DNA of 64,000 bases, taken from Semisulcospira habei (Eukaryota; Mollusca; Gastropoda; Semisulcospiridae). Of this stretch, positions 10,657-21,505 are shown one piece after another. The position numbers were made by a program, and so were the translations under genes. Position 1 is the stretch's first letter; each line of letters starts with the position of its first letter. The DNA is taken from assembly GCA_036245525.1 (NCBI GenBank), contig BTPG01000003.1, positions 191,190,164-191,254,163 on the forward strand, given 5' to 3'. The notes under the pieces are model-generated. The model ran no database searches and was not told where the DNA came from. It saw only the letters and a list, made by a program, of their open reading frames with translations.

Positions 10657-11169
10657 AGTTGCTGTAAGCTGCAAACAGCTTTTGCTTGGCTCTCCTCAAG
10701 CAAAAAGGCGACCCAACAGACAAAGGCACAGATCGCAATGGACATCCGCAGCCCGCCGGGTTTACTCATGACAAGTGATGGCTCTTTGGTGGTCACATTT
10801 GCACCTGTTTGTTTTTACAGGCGCAGGAGAGCACTGGCTAAAGCAATATAGGACTTGGAAACATTGTGTTGTAAAGACTGCAGTCTAAAAAAAGGTTTGC
10901 ATTTAGGATTACATTTTCAAGACGTTTAAAATGACAGCAAAGACTCCAGCAAAGAGTGAAGTTTTCATTTCCGGGCTCGTAAGAATCTGTGGTTCTGGCC
11001 TACTTCCAGTGAAATCAAATGCCACGCAACGAGAATGGCCTACTTCCGGTCAAATCAAATGCCACGAAACGAGAATGTAGCCAACAAAATGCGGCCAATG
11101 CCGAGCTCTCTGGGATCAGGGCGTGGTGGCACCAGGGCGGAGTCGGTCCTTCAAACTGCACCTTCATCT

Positions 11170-11235
11170 GCAAGAGCTATAGATTCTCATGAGCCCCTGA
11201 AGCCGTAGAAGCTTGCGAGAATTTATGTCTTTTGC
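11170..11235. repeat. Pal-A element, degraded
   Basis: GCAAGAGCTATAGATTCTCATGAGCCCCTG is a good left arm. The right arm (GCGAGAATTTATGTCTTTTGC) is still alignable but has several changes. Confidence 0.7.
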
Positions 11236-11790
11236 AAATTAAAGTAAGCTTCTGCAAATTCACTTACATTTCCGCTCTTCGGAGGGGACAAACCATCCAG
11301 TTTCAGCCAAAGGGATGAGTCGCATTCAACTCAACTGATCTCAGTCTAGATTCTTGCACAAGATTCTTATAATCCTATACAGACACTGGAGCCTATGAGA
11401 ATCGACGCCTCTTGCAAATAGGGTTTTGCTCTTTGGATTCCAGGATTCAAGGATATTCATCGTTGTTAAACCCTTTGATTGTCGGTAGAGGTTCTTGTCG
11501 CGACGATTCCTGCAGTAATCATCGCGACAAAAAGCGCTACTGATCTCCAGAGTTAAGCCAAAGGGATGGGCCGCATTCAACCCCCACGAATCTCCCGCTA
11601 CAAGATTTTCATAATCCCTTGCGGCCACAGAAGTTCATGAGAACCCACGTCCAGGATTTACTTACAGGTCTGCTCTTCACTCTTCGGACAAAAAGTCACG
11701 GTCCAAGCCAAAGGGATGGGCCGCATTCAACCTCCAGGAATCTCAGTCTAGATTCCGACACTGCGGGACTGTTTGCTCCCCGAATCCACA
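11226..11790. repeat. Local three-fold repeat
   Basis: AGCCAAAGGGATGxGxCGCATTCAAC recurs at about 11306, 11557 and 11704, followed by GAATCTC or GATCTCAGTCTAGATTC, and preceded at two of them by TTACTTACA...CTGCTCTTC or the like. A Pal-E element sits within it. Confidence 0.75.
11466..11540. mobile_element. Pal-E MITE, partial
   Basis: TTAAACCCTTTGATTGTCGG opens the left arm. CTTGTCGCGACGATTCCTGC pairs with GTAATCATCGCGACAAAAAGC. The right end stops at GCGCTAC without the terminal GACAGCC. Confidence 0.75.
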
Positions 11791-12076
11791 CTCCTAATCG
11801 TATTACAGAAAATAATGCCGAGCGAGACAATCTGAAAATGTCCGTCTTTGCAAAACAGGCGTGCTCCCTCCTCCCACAAATTTGTATTCAGGGGAGATGG
11901 CTTTGGCGCGCACCATCTAGACTCACGTCGCCCCGAGAATCGTCGCTGCTTTGCTGAGCATTACATTCAAACAATCAAAGAGTTTGCGGTGAGCGTGTCT
12001 GTATGAGATAGTCCCGTGAGAGATCATCACTGTCAACAGCAAGACATTATCATCCGTTCCGAACACACTTTGCGTG

Positions 12077-12152
12077 GGTGCTGGTCAGTGTGATTTAGCG
12101 TCTCACGAGCTCTGCGTTAAGCCGTAAGGTCCAAAATCACACACCGGCACAC
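12077..12152. repeat. Pal-D element, decayed left arm
   Basis: The right arm GCCGTAAGGTCCAAAATCAC is intact. The left GGTGCTGGTCAGTGTGATTT is only partly complementary. Confidence 0.65.
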
Positions 12153-12340
12153 CGTCCTGGGCACCGTTGACATGATTAGAGGCCAATGACTTACGCTGGC
12201 TTTTGGTTGTCCATTCGTCTCCACGAGCGTTGACCGTGTGGGAGAGGCATACATCAAACGAAGGGTCACGCCTGAGATCAACGAAACTCATACGTAAGAT
12301 GCGTAAGGTCCCCATACACTCCCAGCACCTAAACCCCGTC

Positions 12341-12547
12341 TTAACCCTTTTACCCTCAAGGTCCCATTTCTCAAACTTTGGAGGTCCTGGTGTTGCCTAA
12401 TGTCTATGTACCAGTTGCAGGAGATGAACTGACCATAATAATTCAAGGGTAGCGCAAGATTAGCTTGGCGCGCTAATCTGGCGCTACCCTTGAATTATCA
12501 TGGTCAATCAATCTCCTGCTGTAGGGACTCGGGGCTAAATGGGTTAA
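12341..12547. mobile_element. Pal-B MITE, full copy
   Basis: TTAA at 12341 and 12544. The hairpin AAGGGTAGCGCAAGATTAGC... pairs with GCTAATCTGGCGCTACCCTT; the unusual GCGC appears in both arms. The apex is shortened to CTTGGCGCGCTAATC. Confidence 0.88.
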
Positions 12548-12664
12548 AGAGGCAACAGATCCTGCAGTAGGCCCCTGATGAGGATCTTAACCTTCTACTG
12601 GACTCACCTGCTGACACCCTGCGCAGGTACGTTCCGAGTAAGTCCTTGCTGCTCATGCTGGGAT

Positions 12665-12718
12665 GTTAACCCTTTGGCTGTCGGTAGCCGTAAGGTAAAA
12701 TAATCACAGACCATCACA
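12665..12718. repeat. Chimeric Pal-E/Pal-D hybrid
   Basis: Begins as Pal-E (TTAACCCTTTGGCTGTCGGTAG) and continues without a break as the right arm of Pal-D (CCGTAAGGTAAAATAATCACAGACCATCAC). The switch is at GTAGCCGTAAG. See the finding on chimeras. Confidence 0.75.
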
Positions 12719-13389
12719 ATACTTGTCTTGTTTTCTACGAGCAAAAGGTCATCGGGCATTAGCTTTTTTTTTTTTAAGTGATGGCGAGCCAAATCAAGAG
12801 ATTCTTGGAAGAATAACATTATCCCAAAAAGTATGAAGTCTAGGACAATTCTGTCCAGGCGCAGTCAGAGCCAAGGGCGTGTTGGAGAGATGCACCTTGG
12901 TAGCATCAAATGGATTCCATTTTCTGCATGTTCCGTTCACCATGATAATCCAACAAAAAGAACGTTGCTAACCCTAGTCTGGCCTACACCCGTTTTTCCC
13001 ATCACATGTCACAATGTCCTGGCAAGTTATGTACATTGTGTGCGTGAGGTGTCTTTTTTCCTACTCTGTACACGCGCTGGCGAGATCATTTTGGTGACAT
13101 CAAACAGATTCCTTTTTCGGCATATTCGGCAATAATCATGATAATGCCACAAAAGACCGATGCTAACCTTGACATGGCTTACTTATAGCTTTGATTTAGC
13201 TTTTCCCATCACATGTCAGGATGTCATAGCCCGCTGGGGGAAAGGTTTGGGGTTTTTTTTTCACTCCATGAACACACAAAACAAAACAAACACCAAAACA
13301 AACCAGTAGTAATAGTAAAAGAAATCATAGTGATTGGGTTAGAACGTAACTGATCTTCATTTTCATGCGTACGCACGCAAGCGAGCATG

Positions 13390-13492
<103 letters not shown>

Positions 13493-13646
13493 TTTAAACA
13501 GCAGACAACACTGTGACATGTGATGTCAAGACTATTGAAACTATGGCAGGACTGCAGACGTCGTTATACATGTATACTACAGCCGCGGGGGACAGACGGA
13601 TTTGCATAACTGCCCGCTTGTCACTCTCTCACAGGCCTTTCTATCT

Positions 13647-13713
13647 GCAAGAGGCATAGATTCTAATGGGCCCCTGCAGTCGCATGGCCTCATGAGAATC
13701 GATTGCTTCTTGC
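13647..13713. repeat. Pal-A element
   Basis: GCAAGAGGCATAGATTCTAATGGGCCCCTGC pairs with GCATGGCCTCATGAGAATCGATTGCTTCTTGC, with several mismatches; an older copy. Confidence 0.78.
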
Positions 13714-13863
13714 CTCTCACGTTTACTCACATCCCTCTTCCTTAGTAGGAAGTCATGAGTTGACGCCCGGCCGTGCATAGCTGTGGCCGTGTCGGACCAT
13801 CTGTTAAGGGGTCCTGATTGGATCTTTGCGGCTTGCGTCTGCCGCCGTCTGAAAAATAGCTTA

Positions 13864-14078
13864 TTAACTCATTCTGCCCGCGACACACCACAGCAAGATA
13901 TGGCTCTAGCATGATAGTTCAAGGGTGGTGGCAGAATAGCTTGGCGCCTTACAGGCGCCAAGCTATTCTGCCACCACCCTTGAACTATCATGGTCGACCT
14001 GTCTCCTGAATTGTAATGCATTCCTCAGAGGATAACTCCCAAATGTGAGTATTTCGTACTTCGGGCACAATGAGTTAA
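13864..14078. mobile_element. Pal-B MITE, full copy
   Basis: TTAA at 13864 and 14075. The hairpin ATGATAGTTCAAGGGTGGTGGCAGAATAGC is perfectly repeated as its complement; both arms have GGTGGTGG/CCACCACC where most copies have GGTGGTGC. The long right shoulder carries CCTCAGAGGATAACTCCCAAA. Confidence 0.92.
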
Positions 14079-14700
14079 TAGCTATTTGTACACTGGTCTG
14101 TGATATTTCACCTCACGGCTACTGGCCGATATATCTAAAATACAAGAACAAGAAATACAGTACTTTGTGAAACTCGTTCATTACTCATGCCTGTTTTGGA
14201 GCGCTTGTGTAAACATAAAATGTAAACTGCTGAGCCAGCTTAGCATCTTTTAGCCCCCTTTTTTCATAGCAAAAATAAAATAAAATAAAATAAATACTAT
14301 TTTCTTTCCCAATTCTTTATTCATCCCTACTGCCACACAATTCTTTCTTTCTCGTTTATAATTATCTTCTCTCGTCTGTAGCTGCAATAAAAACTGTGCA
14401 AGTCTAGCTGAGCTAACCAGGCGCCCTACCTAAGCTATCTAACGCTAATCTACCCCTCTCACTCAGCACTGGAAAGGACAGACTAGATAACAGTTTCATA
14501 AACAAGACAGAGATAACAGTTCTGTCAACAAAAGGACAACAGCCCGTGTGGGACTTGCCATCTGCGTATCACTAGATTTCCCGCCCCCATGCAGACCGGG
14601 ACATGCAGACCCCTATGCAGACCGGGACAACAGTTTGCTTGTTGGTCTGGCTTTTCTGGGTTACCATCAGATAGCCTGCAGATAAACTGGCTATAACCTT

Positions 14701-14764
14701 GTGCTGGTCTGTGATTTTGGACCTTAGGCCTAAGGCCTTAAGGTCCAAAATCACAGACCAGCAC
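14701..14764. repeat. Pal-D palindromic element
   Basis: GTGCTGGTCTGTGATTTTGG at one end and its exact complement at the other. Apex ACCTTAGGCCTAAGGCCTTAAGGT. Confidence 0.9.
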
Positions 14765-14934
14765 GCATCCATGCGCGCAGGCCGCCAGTGGGTCAAACAC
14801 GCAAAACTTCCCGTCGTGTGAGACCAAAAGGATCATCATTAGTGTGCAAAATTGCTGGGCCAGTTTTCTTTATACATGTATAATCGTCCTCAGATAGAGA
14901 AATTTTGGAGACTGGGTGTTTCGACCCGGAATAC

Positions 14935-15161
14935 TGATGGCGCCAAGCTATTTTTGCACCGTCCTTGAACTGTCACGGTCGATGAATATCCCGCTGCAAT
15001 ACTTTACTTACTTACGCCTGTCACCCCTCCCCGGGTATAGGCCGTCGACGAGAGACCTCCAGCGACTCCGGTCCTGTGCTTCTCCTTCGATTTTACTCCA
15101 GGTGGTTCCCATTCTCTTGATGTCTGCTTGGAGGATCCCGCTGCAATGCTCCAGGGATTAA
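14935..15161. mobile_element. Pal-B half element, interrupted
   Basis: Right arm only: GGCGCCAAGCTATTTTTGCACCGTCCTTGAAC, GTCACGGTCGATGAATATCCCGCTGCAAT, then an inserted RTE fragment, then the target duplication again and GGGATTAA at 15161. The left arm is absent. Confidence 0.72.
15001..15134 (-). mobile_element. RTE-like LINE fragment, 134 bp, with 13-bp TSD
   Basis: Minus-strand 3' end of the RTE-like LINE found whole at 57333: the AAGTAAGTAAGT tail (here TTTACTTACTTACG on the plus strand), then GTATAGGCCGTCGAC, the AGACCTCCAGCGACTCC stretch and TTGATGTCTGCTTGGAGG. It is flanked by perfect 13-bp direct repeats ATCCCGCTGCAAT (14988-15000 and 15135-15147). A severely 5'-truncated insertion. 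Confidence 0.93.
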
Positions 15162-15350
15162 TGATGATAATTGTGTTCACCGATTTCCATACTATTGTGC
15201 GCAGAATGCTCATGACGCGTTTGGTGGGGAAGAGGTTTTGTGAAGAGGAGACGGGTAAGAGCCATAACCAAACTGAGCCCTACGATCCCAGCAGACGACG
15301 TTCGGAAATCAAAAGTACGTCCAACTGCACGCGTTTCGACGAAAACAGTG

Positions 15351-15404
15351 GATTAAAAGCCCGGACAAACATGCGATATCGCATGTTTGTCCGGGCTTTT
15401 AATC
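15351..15404. repeat. Pal-P perfect palindrome
   Basis: 27-bp arms with no loop: GATTAAAAGCCCGGACAAAC then ATGCGAT, followed by the exact complement. Weaker complementarity continues outward (GTCCAACTGCACGCGTTT against ACACGTGCAACGTGGAC). Single copy seen here. Confidence 0.92.
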
Positions 15405-15494
15405 TACTAAAACACGTGCAACGTGGACCTACTTCTAATTTATACAAAATGCCTCTTCCCAGAACTGAAAAGTCGTCCCCTAAAGACTGTTCAA

Positions 15495-15641
15495 CCATCG
15501 TAGTTCAACGTTAGTGCCATGATAGCTTGGGGGGACAGCCGAATTGATTCTGGATTCTTTGATAGATTCTGGCACCAACCTTTAACTATCATCGTCGATC
15601 CATATCTTTTTTTGTTTTTGTGTCGGTGCTGAATGGGTTAA
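15495..15641. mobile_element. Pal-B element, disrupted core
   Basis: GTTCAACGTTAGTGCCATGATAGC and GATTCTGGCACCAACCTTTAAC are its arms. The GGCGCC apex is replaced by GGGGGACAGCC... sequence. It ends GTCGGTGCTGAATGGGTTAA at 15641. Confidence 0.7.
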
Positions 15642-15938
15642 AAAAAAAAAAGGCTTAAAGGACCGGTAACGGGCGTTTCGAGGAGAGAGTTACGCCCGTT
15701 CTCAATCGATTCACCATCGGGCGCGTGTGTGACAGAAAACTTCAAACAGAACTGCGATGAACAGAAGTCATCCATCCAAGCGACAGCATATCCTGACTTC
15801 AAAGCAGACACGCAAACACAAATGCAAGGCCTGCAAAGCTCAGCCTTATTACTTCCACGCGATGAATCGGCTTCGTCGCCTGCTTAGCAACCTTTGACAT
15901 TCGCTAACTGATCGCAAAAGGTCAAACTGCATCCTCGA

Positions 15939-16101
15939 AACGAGAATGAATGATTGCTTCACGAGACCAGAAAGGTGCGTTTGGGAAAAAAGCCCATACA
16001 CGCTTCAGGTCAGCAGGCCTCCACGAAACGAGAATGAATGGTTGCTACTCGAGACTAGATGACCATCTGGTCTCGAGAAGCAACCATTCATTCTCGTTTC
16101 G
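15939..16101. repeat. Pal-J half copy and full palindrome
   Basis: A half copy CGAAACGAGAATGAATGATTGCTTCACGAGACC lies at 15939-15971. A full palindrome follows at 16024-16101, pairing CGAAACGAGAATGAATGGTTGCT with AGCAACCATTCATTCTCGTTTCG and inner CTCGAGAC with GTCTCGAG. Confidence 0.82.
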
Positions 16102-16137
16102 AAGCAGGTGTTAAAGGTTCAACGGATGCGGCTGTCC

Positions 16138-16625
16138 AACATTTTATTCACGGTTGTAATTAAATGTATTCATTCTGTATCCAAGTACACTGTACTATGG
16201 CTGGATGGGTCACATGTGGATTTGTTTTGTGATATTACGGCGAAAATTGGATGGGGCTAGTCATTGTCATGAACCGAGTACACAGGCTCCACGAAGTATT
16301 ATATAAACCCATGTAACATCTCCAACGACATGAATCTTCGTAATTACTGTGTGTCCATAATGAAACAGGACTACTTGTCCTAAACTGTATTTACTGTTGT
16401 AATTAACTGTATTACTTCTGTAACCAATTACACTGTACTACAGGTGGATGGATCTCATGTTAATTTGTTCTGTAACATTACCACTGGTGGGGCCAAAATT
16501 GGATGGGACAAATCATTGTCATGAATCGAGTAAATAATCCACGTTTATTATACAAAACCATGTAACATCTCCAAGTAAACGGATCTTCGTAATTACTGTG
16601 TGTCTATAATGAACTTGGACTGTCG
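16138..16625. repeat. Tandem duplication, about 243-bp unit
   Basis: Units at about 16138-16380 and 16381-16625. Shared blocks include TGTTGTAATTAA/GGTTGTAATTAA, ACACTGTACTA, AAAATTGGATGGG, CATTGTCATGAA, CCATGTAACATCTCCAA and ATCTTCGTAATTACTGTGTG. The spacing is constant, with about 85 percent identity by eye. Confidence 0.85.
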
Positions 16626-16713
16626 AGTGTCCATCTGGACTGTGTATTCTCCTCTTTGACATAACCTACCATGACATGGCAATCAATGACAATCAATTAA
16701 GGTGTTTCTATCT

Positions 16714-16779
16714 GCAAGAGTCATTGATTATCACGAGGCCCTGCTGTCGCAGGGCCTCATGAGAATCAGTGCCTCTTGC
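16714..16779. repeat. Pal-A element
   Basis: GCAAGAGTCATTGATTATCACGAGGCCCTGC pairs with GCAGGGCCTCATGAGAATCAGTGCCTCTTGC. The GGCC variant is in both arms. Confidence 0.86.
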
Positions 16780-17049
16780 TTTCTCTGTTCTAGGCCCATG
16801 CACGCGTTAACATCTTTGCTCCGCTATCAGCAGAAGCTGTCGGGTTTGAGTATGACGATGACGGGCGTCAGAACGTGGTAGTGGTATGATCAATATTCAT
16901 AGGGCGCCTTCTCTGCATGGGGTCTGGATAATGCTAGCGGTCTCAGGACACACGAAGTGACTACCATGTGACTACCATGTGTGGTATGTCGCGGTCAGAT
17001 GCTAAAATGTCGATTACACTGGTCACATGATACCGTAGCTGGTCGAGCA

Positions 17050-17180
17050 CTATAGCAGGAGATGGATCAACCATGCTACTTCAAGAGTAGTGCCAGATTA
17101 GCTTGGCGCCTAATGGTGTACAGTTGTTAAATGACACATAAAACATGTGGGAAATGTGGCCTTGGGATTACATGGGTTAA
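17050..17180. mobile_element. Pal-B element, one arm
   Basis: The left half is intact (GGAGATGGATCAACCATG, AGTGCCAGATTAGCTTGGCGCC), then it crosses into a decayed right shoulder ending CATGGGTTAA at 17180. Confidence 0.68.
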
Positions 17181-17692
17181 ACAGAAATTAGACCGTAACC
17201 ATTTAAGGTCCAAAATAAAACAACTCTTTTACAGAATCTTGTTCAGAATCAACCTACCTGCTTTGGGGACGCACCCGCGCCCAAATCCAGTCAAAAGACA
17301 GCGTCTGATTAGGTTGGTGTTCCTAAGGCGCTACGCTATTCTAAAGCTATCAGGTTCTGATCTCTTTTCCCGCGATATGAAGTGGATGTTGACAAGATAC
17401 CCCCGTGCGCAAACAGGAGTATGTAGAATGACAAGAATCAAACGCTTCTGTATTTGACATATTAAAAGACGATTGAAAGATGACAGGCATGCACTGAATT
17501 CCGTTCTATGAAAATACTTGCACGCTCGCTTTAAAAAATGCGAAGAAGAATGCAAGACCAAGCACGTATGTTTGACATATATATGAGATGAAATGATATC
17601 TATGAGAAGAAACTACTTAACGGCGTCATGAAACACACAGTCTCAATTCACACTCAGACAACAAATCAGTCTCTCAGTCACCACATCCCATG

Positions 17693-17774
17693 TGCACGAG
17701 GCATAGATTTTCATGAGACCTTGCGACAGCACTGACTTGCAGCTGCAGGGGCCCACGAAAACCTATGTCTCTCC
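17693..17774. repeat. Pal-A element with expanded loop
   Basis: GCATAGATTTTCATGAGACC left arm, ACGAAAACCTATGTCTC right arm, with about 25 extra bases around CTTGCAGCTGCAGGG. Confidence 0.65.
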
Positions 17775-18250
17775 TAAAACTAAGCTCTGTCCTATTTACA
17801 TCTCAAAAGTAGAGGGTATGCGTGGTTATACACTGCACACAGCGGGAGATAAAACACGTATTGCACCGGTGCGCTGTCCCGTACAATCGATTCGCCCAGG
17901 AAAACAATTAAGAAAGAATGCGTGGAATGCAGCATAGCGATAGCACGTGAGTTATTTAGCACGCTGTATTGATCCAAACGTCGTCATTAAACTACCTGCC
18001 TGCACGGCTAGACCAGGCAGGTGCGAAACATGAGAACATGCTAGATGTGGAGTGAACACCAGAAGAGCTCCGTCAGCACAGGAGCAAGTAAACGCCCAAA
18101 GATTGACTTAAGACAGAGAAACAGTAAAGCATATTTTTGCAAGAGAATGATCGAGTGAGCACCCAAACACCTTCTCCGGAAAGAGGAGAATGCGAACACC
18201 CAAATACTTCCTAAAGCCAGTTGTTTAGATGTACGTCTTTAAATGATTGA

Positions 18251-18314
18251 CAAGAAGCACAGATCTTCATGCGCCCCCGCAACTGCGGGGGTTCATGAAG
18301 ATCTATGCGTCTTG
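18251..18314. repeat. Pal-A element
   Basis: CAAGAAGCACAGATCTTCATG and CATGAAGATCTATGCGTCTTG; centre CCCCCGCAACTGCGGGGG. The TCTTC/GAAGA variant is shared by both arms. Confidence 0.86.
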
Positions 18315-18874
18315 CTTGAGTTTGCAAGAGAAATTTGATGTCATGTGAGTACCTGATGTGGAAAAGCTAAGCTTCTCAATCACAGACATTTATGTAGTAA
18401 ATACTTGTATGTTGTGACAGTACTTAGTCTTCAACCAAGATCATGGCAAACGCCCTCAAGAAATAGACATAAATAAGGCTGGTTTGCATTCCAGCAAAAC
18501 ACAAACAACCTAACAGTCCAAGCAACTGCTGAGGTTCATGAAGAACAACAACTTCTTGTAGCTGTATGGGACTTCTGATATCGCTTTTCCCGTTTCCCGT
18601 ACGCACGTTCCAGTCTGCCCAACGCGAGAGCCTTTGTTCTGGGGCCCCGTGGTTTCTTACGCCAATAATTGTCTGTGTGTATTTGCGCTAACTGTAATAT
18701 GTCACTCTATGGACTCGCTCATTAGGTTTAATTACGGAATAAACAGATTACGGTCCAGTCAAAGAAAATATACTTCCATATTTCCTTGTGTTGACTGTTC
18801 TTTTAATCTCCACAGGCGCACTTCTAGACTTATCTTGTTTTCTTCTCAGTCGTGACATCACTCACGCAGCGACT

Positions 18875-19000
18875 TTAACCCATTTAGCCCCGACGCCCTA
18901 CAGCAAGCTAATCTGGCACTGCCCTTGAATTATCATGGTCGATCCATCTCCTGCAACTGGTGCACAGGCATTAGATGACGCCTCCAAAATCATGAGTTAA
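18875..19000. mobile_element. Pal-B MITE, left hairpin arm deleted
   Basis: TTAA at 18875 and 18997. The terminus CCCATTTAGCCCCGACGC is joined directly to the right arm AGCTAATCTGGCACTGCCCT. The right shoulder GCATTAGATGACGCCTCCAAAAT is intact. Confidence 0.82.
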
Positions 19001-19363
19001 CGTGTTTTCCTGCGCAGAATGAATGGCCCCAAATGGAAATCTCGTGTGAAATGAAATACTTGACAACTGTCAAATTCTGCCAGCGCTAGCCTCACCTATC
19101 TGGTTTGTGAGTGTCAAAACGGAGGAATCTGAGTTCTAACAAGATGTGAACTGAAGCATGAAGCTGTGCTTCGACGTGATACGAACGCATATATAGTTTA
19201 TATGAGATTAGAATCTAGTGGACATTCACCCCGACGTCTCACGAGTTTTAAACGTGTATCACATTCCATTACCGTCCTACGGTATTGACACAATGAGCCG
19301 AAGGGCCAAAATGTTCCCATTTCAGCGCTGCACTCAGACTACACACTACTGTCTATATAATAC

Positions 19364-19459
19364 AGATCGACCATGATAGTTCAAGAATGGTGCCAGAATA
19401 GCTTGGCGCCCATAGGCGTCAAGCTATTCTGGCACCACCTTGAACTATCATCGTCGATG
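19364..19459. mobile_element. Pal-B hairpin core
   Basis: ACAGATCGACCATGATAGTT... pairs with ...AACTATCATCGTCGATG around AGCTTGGCGCCCATAGGCGTCAAGCT. No TTAA termini found. Confidence 0.78.
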
Positions 19460-19704
19460 CACATTTTTCTGTATTGACAGCGTGTACCATGTATTAGGCA
19501 TCCGAGAAAATCCCAATGTACTCTAACCTCGCAACCCCTCACGGTTATAATCCTGCCTGCGTAGCAGTTTCATGCGTATAATCGCAACATCAGCAGTAAA
19601 CTTTACTGACAAGCCAGAACGCCGTGCAACAATGGGGGCTCGTCAACGCATCAAAAGGACTCGTAAAGGTCTGTGCCTAGGGAGAGGTGAGTGGGATTGC
19701 TGGG

Positions 19705-19748
19705 TTGGGGGTGGGGGGAGGGGTGGGGGGAGGGGTGGGGGGAGGGAG
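19705..19748 (+). repeat. G-rich tract, quadruplex-capable
   Basis: Repeated GGGGTGGGGGGA units on the plus strand (C-rich on the transcribed strand); more than four G-runs of at least 3. Confidence 0.85.
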
Positions 19749-19911
19749 GGTCAGAGGAACACGCGCTCCTAAAGATTTCACATTTTTTCAGTGGGTATTG
19801 TACAAAGATCACGTCCACGGTTTAACGCACCAAGCCATAGGACGAAATTCTCAAAATTGTAAATTCCCAAACTTGAGAAGACTTCTGAAGACCGTCACAA
19901 TACAACTTAGG

Positions 19912-20004
19912 TGATAGATCGGCCATGATAGTTTAAGGGCTGTGCCAGAACAGCTTGGCGCCTAGAGGTAGATGGTGAAGTGCGTCAGGGCTGAATCGCC
20001 TAAC
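19912..20004. mobile_element. Pal-B element, one arm
   Basis: ATAGATCGGCCATGATAGTT then GGCTGTGCCAGAACAGCTTGGCGCC, ending with the TGCGTCAGGGCTGAATCGCCTAA terminus. The right hairpin arm is lost. Confidence 0.68.
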
Positions 20005-20383
20005 CTCTCTGCCCAACAATGTGAAGTATTTCTTTCCCGGAGTCTTTGATTCTGTAGTGACAGGATGTCCCCACTATGGGCAATTTCCCGAAGAATGTTA
20101 CCTGGTTTCAAACTCCACTCCTGCGGACAATGTCTTTGCAAGATCTGCAAGTATCGTTGTTTTTTATGTGCCTTGCCCTGCATACCGAGGGGGGCTCCTG
20201 CAATCGATAGGCAATTTATATCTGTGAACCGAACAGCGAAGGTGATCGGGTTTCAGCGAATCAAAGCTACAGTAACACACAATGACGTTGGGGACGCCAA
20301 GTCTCCGAAACCTTCCTCCGATCGAGGTGCACTGAATTTTGAAATGATTGTCGGTCTAAACCAGCAAGAGGCAGTTCATACCA

Positions 20384-20448
20384 GCAAAATGCATAGATTC
20401 TCGTCAGTCCCTGCATCCGCATGGTCTCGTGAGAATCTACGCCTCTTC
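20384..20448. repeat. Pal-A element
   Basis: ATGCATAGATTCTCGTCAGTCCCTGC pairs with GCATGGTCTCGTGAGAATCTACGCCTCTT. A second CAAGAGGCAG start lies 20 bp upstream (20365). Confidence 0.75.
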
Positions 20449-21047
20449 AGCACTACGCGTATCCATGCTGCTGAGCTGGCTTGGGCCATCTCCACAAGGC
20501 CTTATGCAATGTAGTCCTAAAATGGTGCATAACCTTACGCATTTAAAAGTTCACTGGGCCCTCAGTTGAACAGACGTGTTTGTCGCCTCATGAGGGCTTT
20601 CGAATCCACTCATTCGCTCCCCAGACCGTGAAGAAGATAATAAAATTGCAGGCCGCCATCTGGGTCACTCTTGCCATAGATTACCCAAAATAAAATTGAC
20701 CGTTTTTCATGTCACTGGCCTTGCGGTCCATGTTCTAGGTCAGTTTCACGACGTTACAGCCGGTCATGTCATTGGTTAATTTGCAATTCGTTCCTTGCAA
20801 AACATGTATTTACTTTCTATTTGTATACGAGTGCTGTCTACTCATTTTGAGTCAGTCTCGCGTGCCATTATCAATTGTGTTATTACTGGAATGTTTTGTT
20901 TTTATCTCTCTTGCTTATTTTTGCTCTCAACTCAATCTGGTACAGTCACGTGACTGTCAATCGTTAACCCATATCATTCGGAACAGCGCGACAAGTCAAT
21001 TCCTGGCATAACTGTCTTGGGCACAGGTCATATATATGTGGGCTGGT

Positions 21048-21091
21048 CAGGGGGGGTGGGGGTGGGGGTGGGGTGGGGGGGGGGGTGGGGG
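21048..21091 (+). repeat. G-rich tract, quadruplex-capable
   Basis: GGGGGGTGGGGGTGGGGGTG-type repeats on the plus strand. Confidence 0.85.
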
Positions 21092-21505
21092 ATGTTAGGA
21101 TCAGAGGTTGACATTAAATGTCTGTTAACCGCAACTTAGTGCGGGTCATAACATGTTGACGTCGACCGCCTTTGGGGATCGCTGTAGGCTGACGACTCCA
21201 AATTTGTTTCGATCAACAGACATAAATTTGTCTTGTTTTACTGGTATACAGATTTAAATAAAATGTCAGACTGGCCACAGAGTCGTGAGGGTCAGCAAGA
21301 GGTCATCGGGCCCACGTCAGCCCCGATGATCTCTTTGCGTCCGGCGTCCTGTGTAATAAATGAGCGGATAATCGCCGCCATGACGTGAGCGGTGAGCCGC
21401 CCGGGCACAATCCGTGCACACTCAAAACTAAGTCGTCAGTGGTACCATTCCTGCCCAGGACCCTGTATGGACTTAAGATGGAAGTCTATGTAAACTAACA
21501 ATAGG

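Noticed and set aside
20065..20514. 149-codon plus frame
   Set aside because: It overlaps a Pal-A element and has no recognisable domain or splice support.
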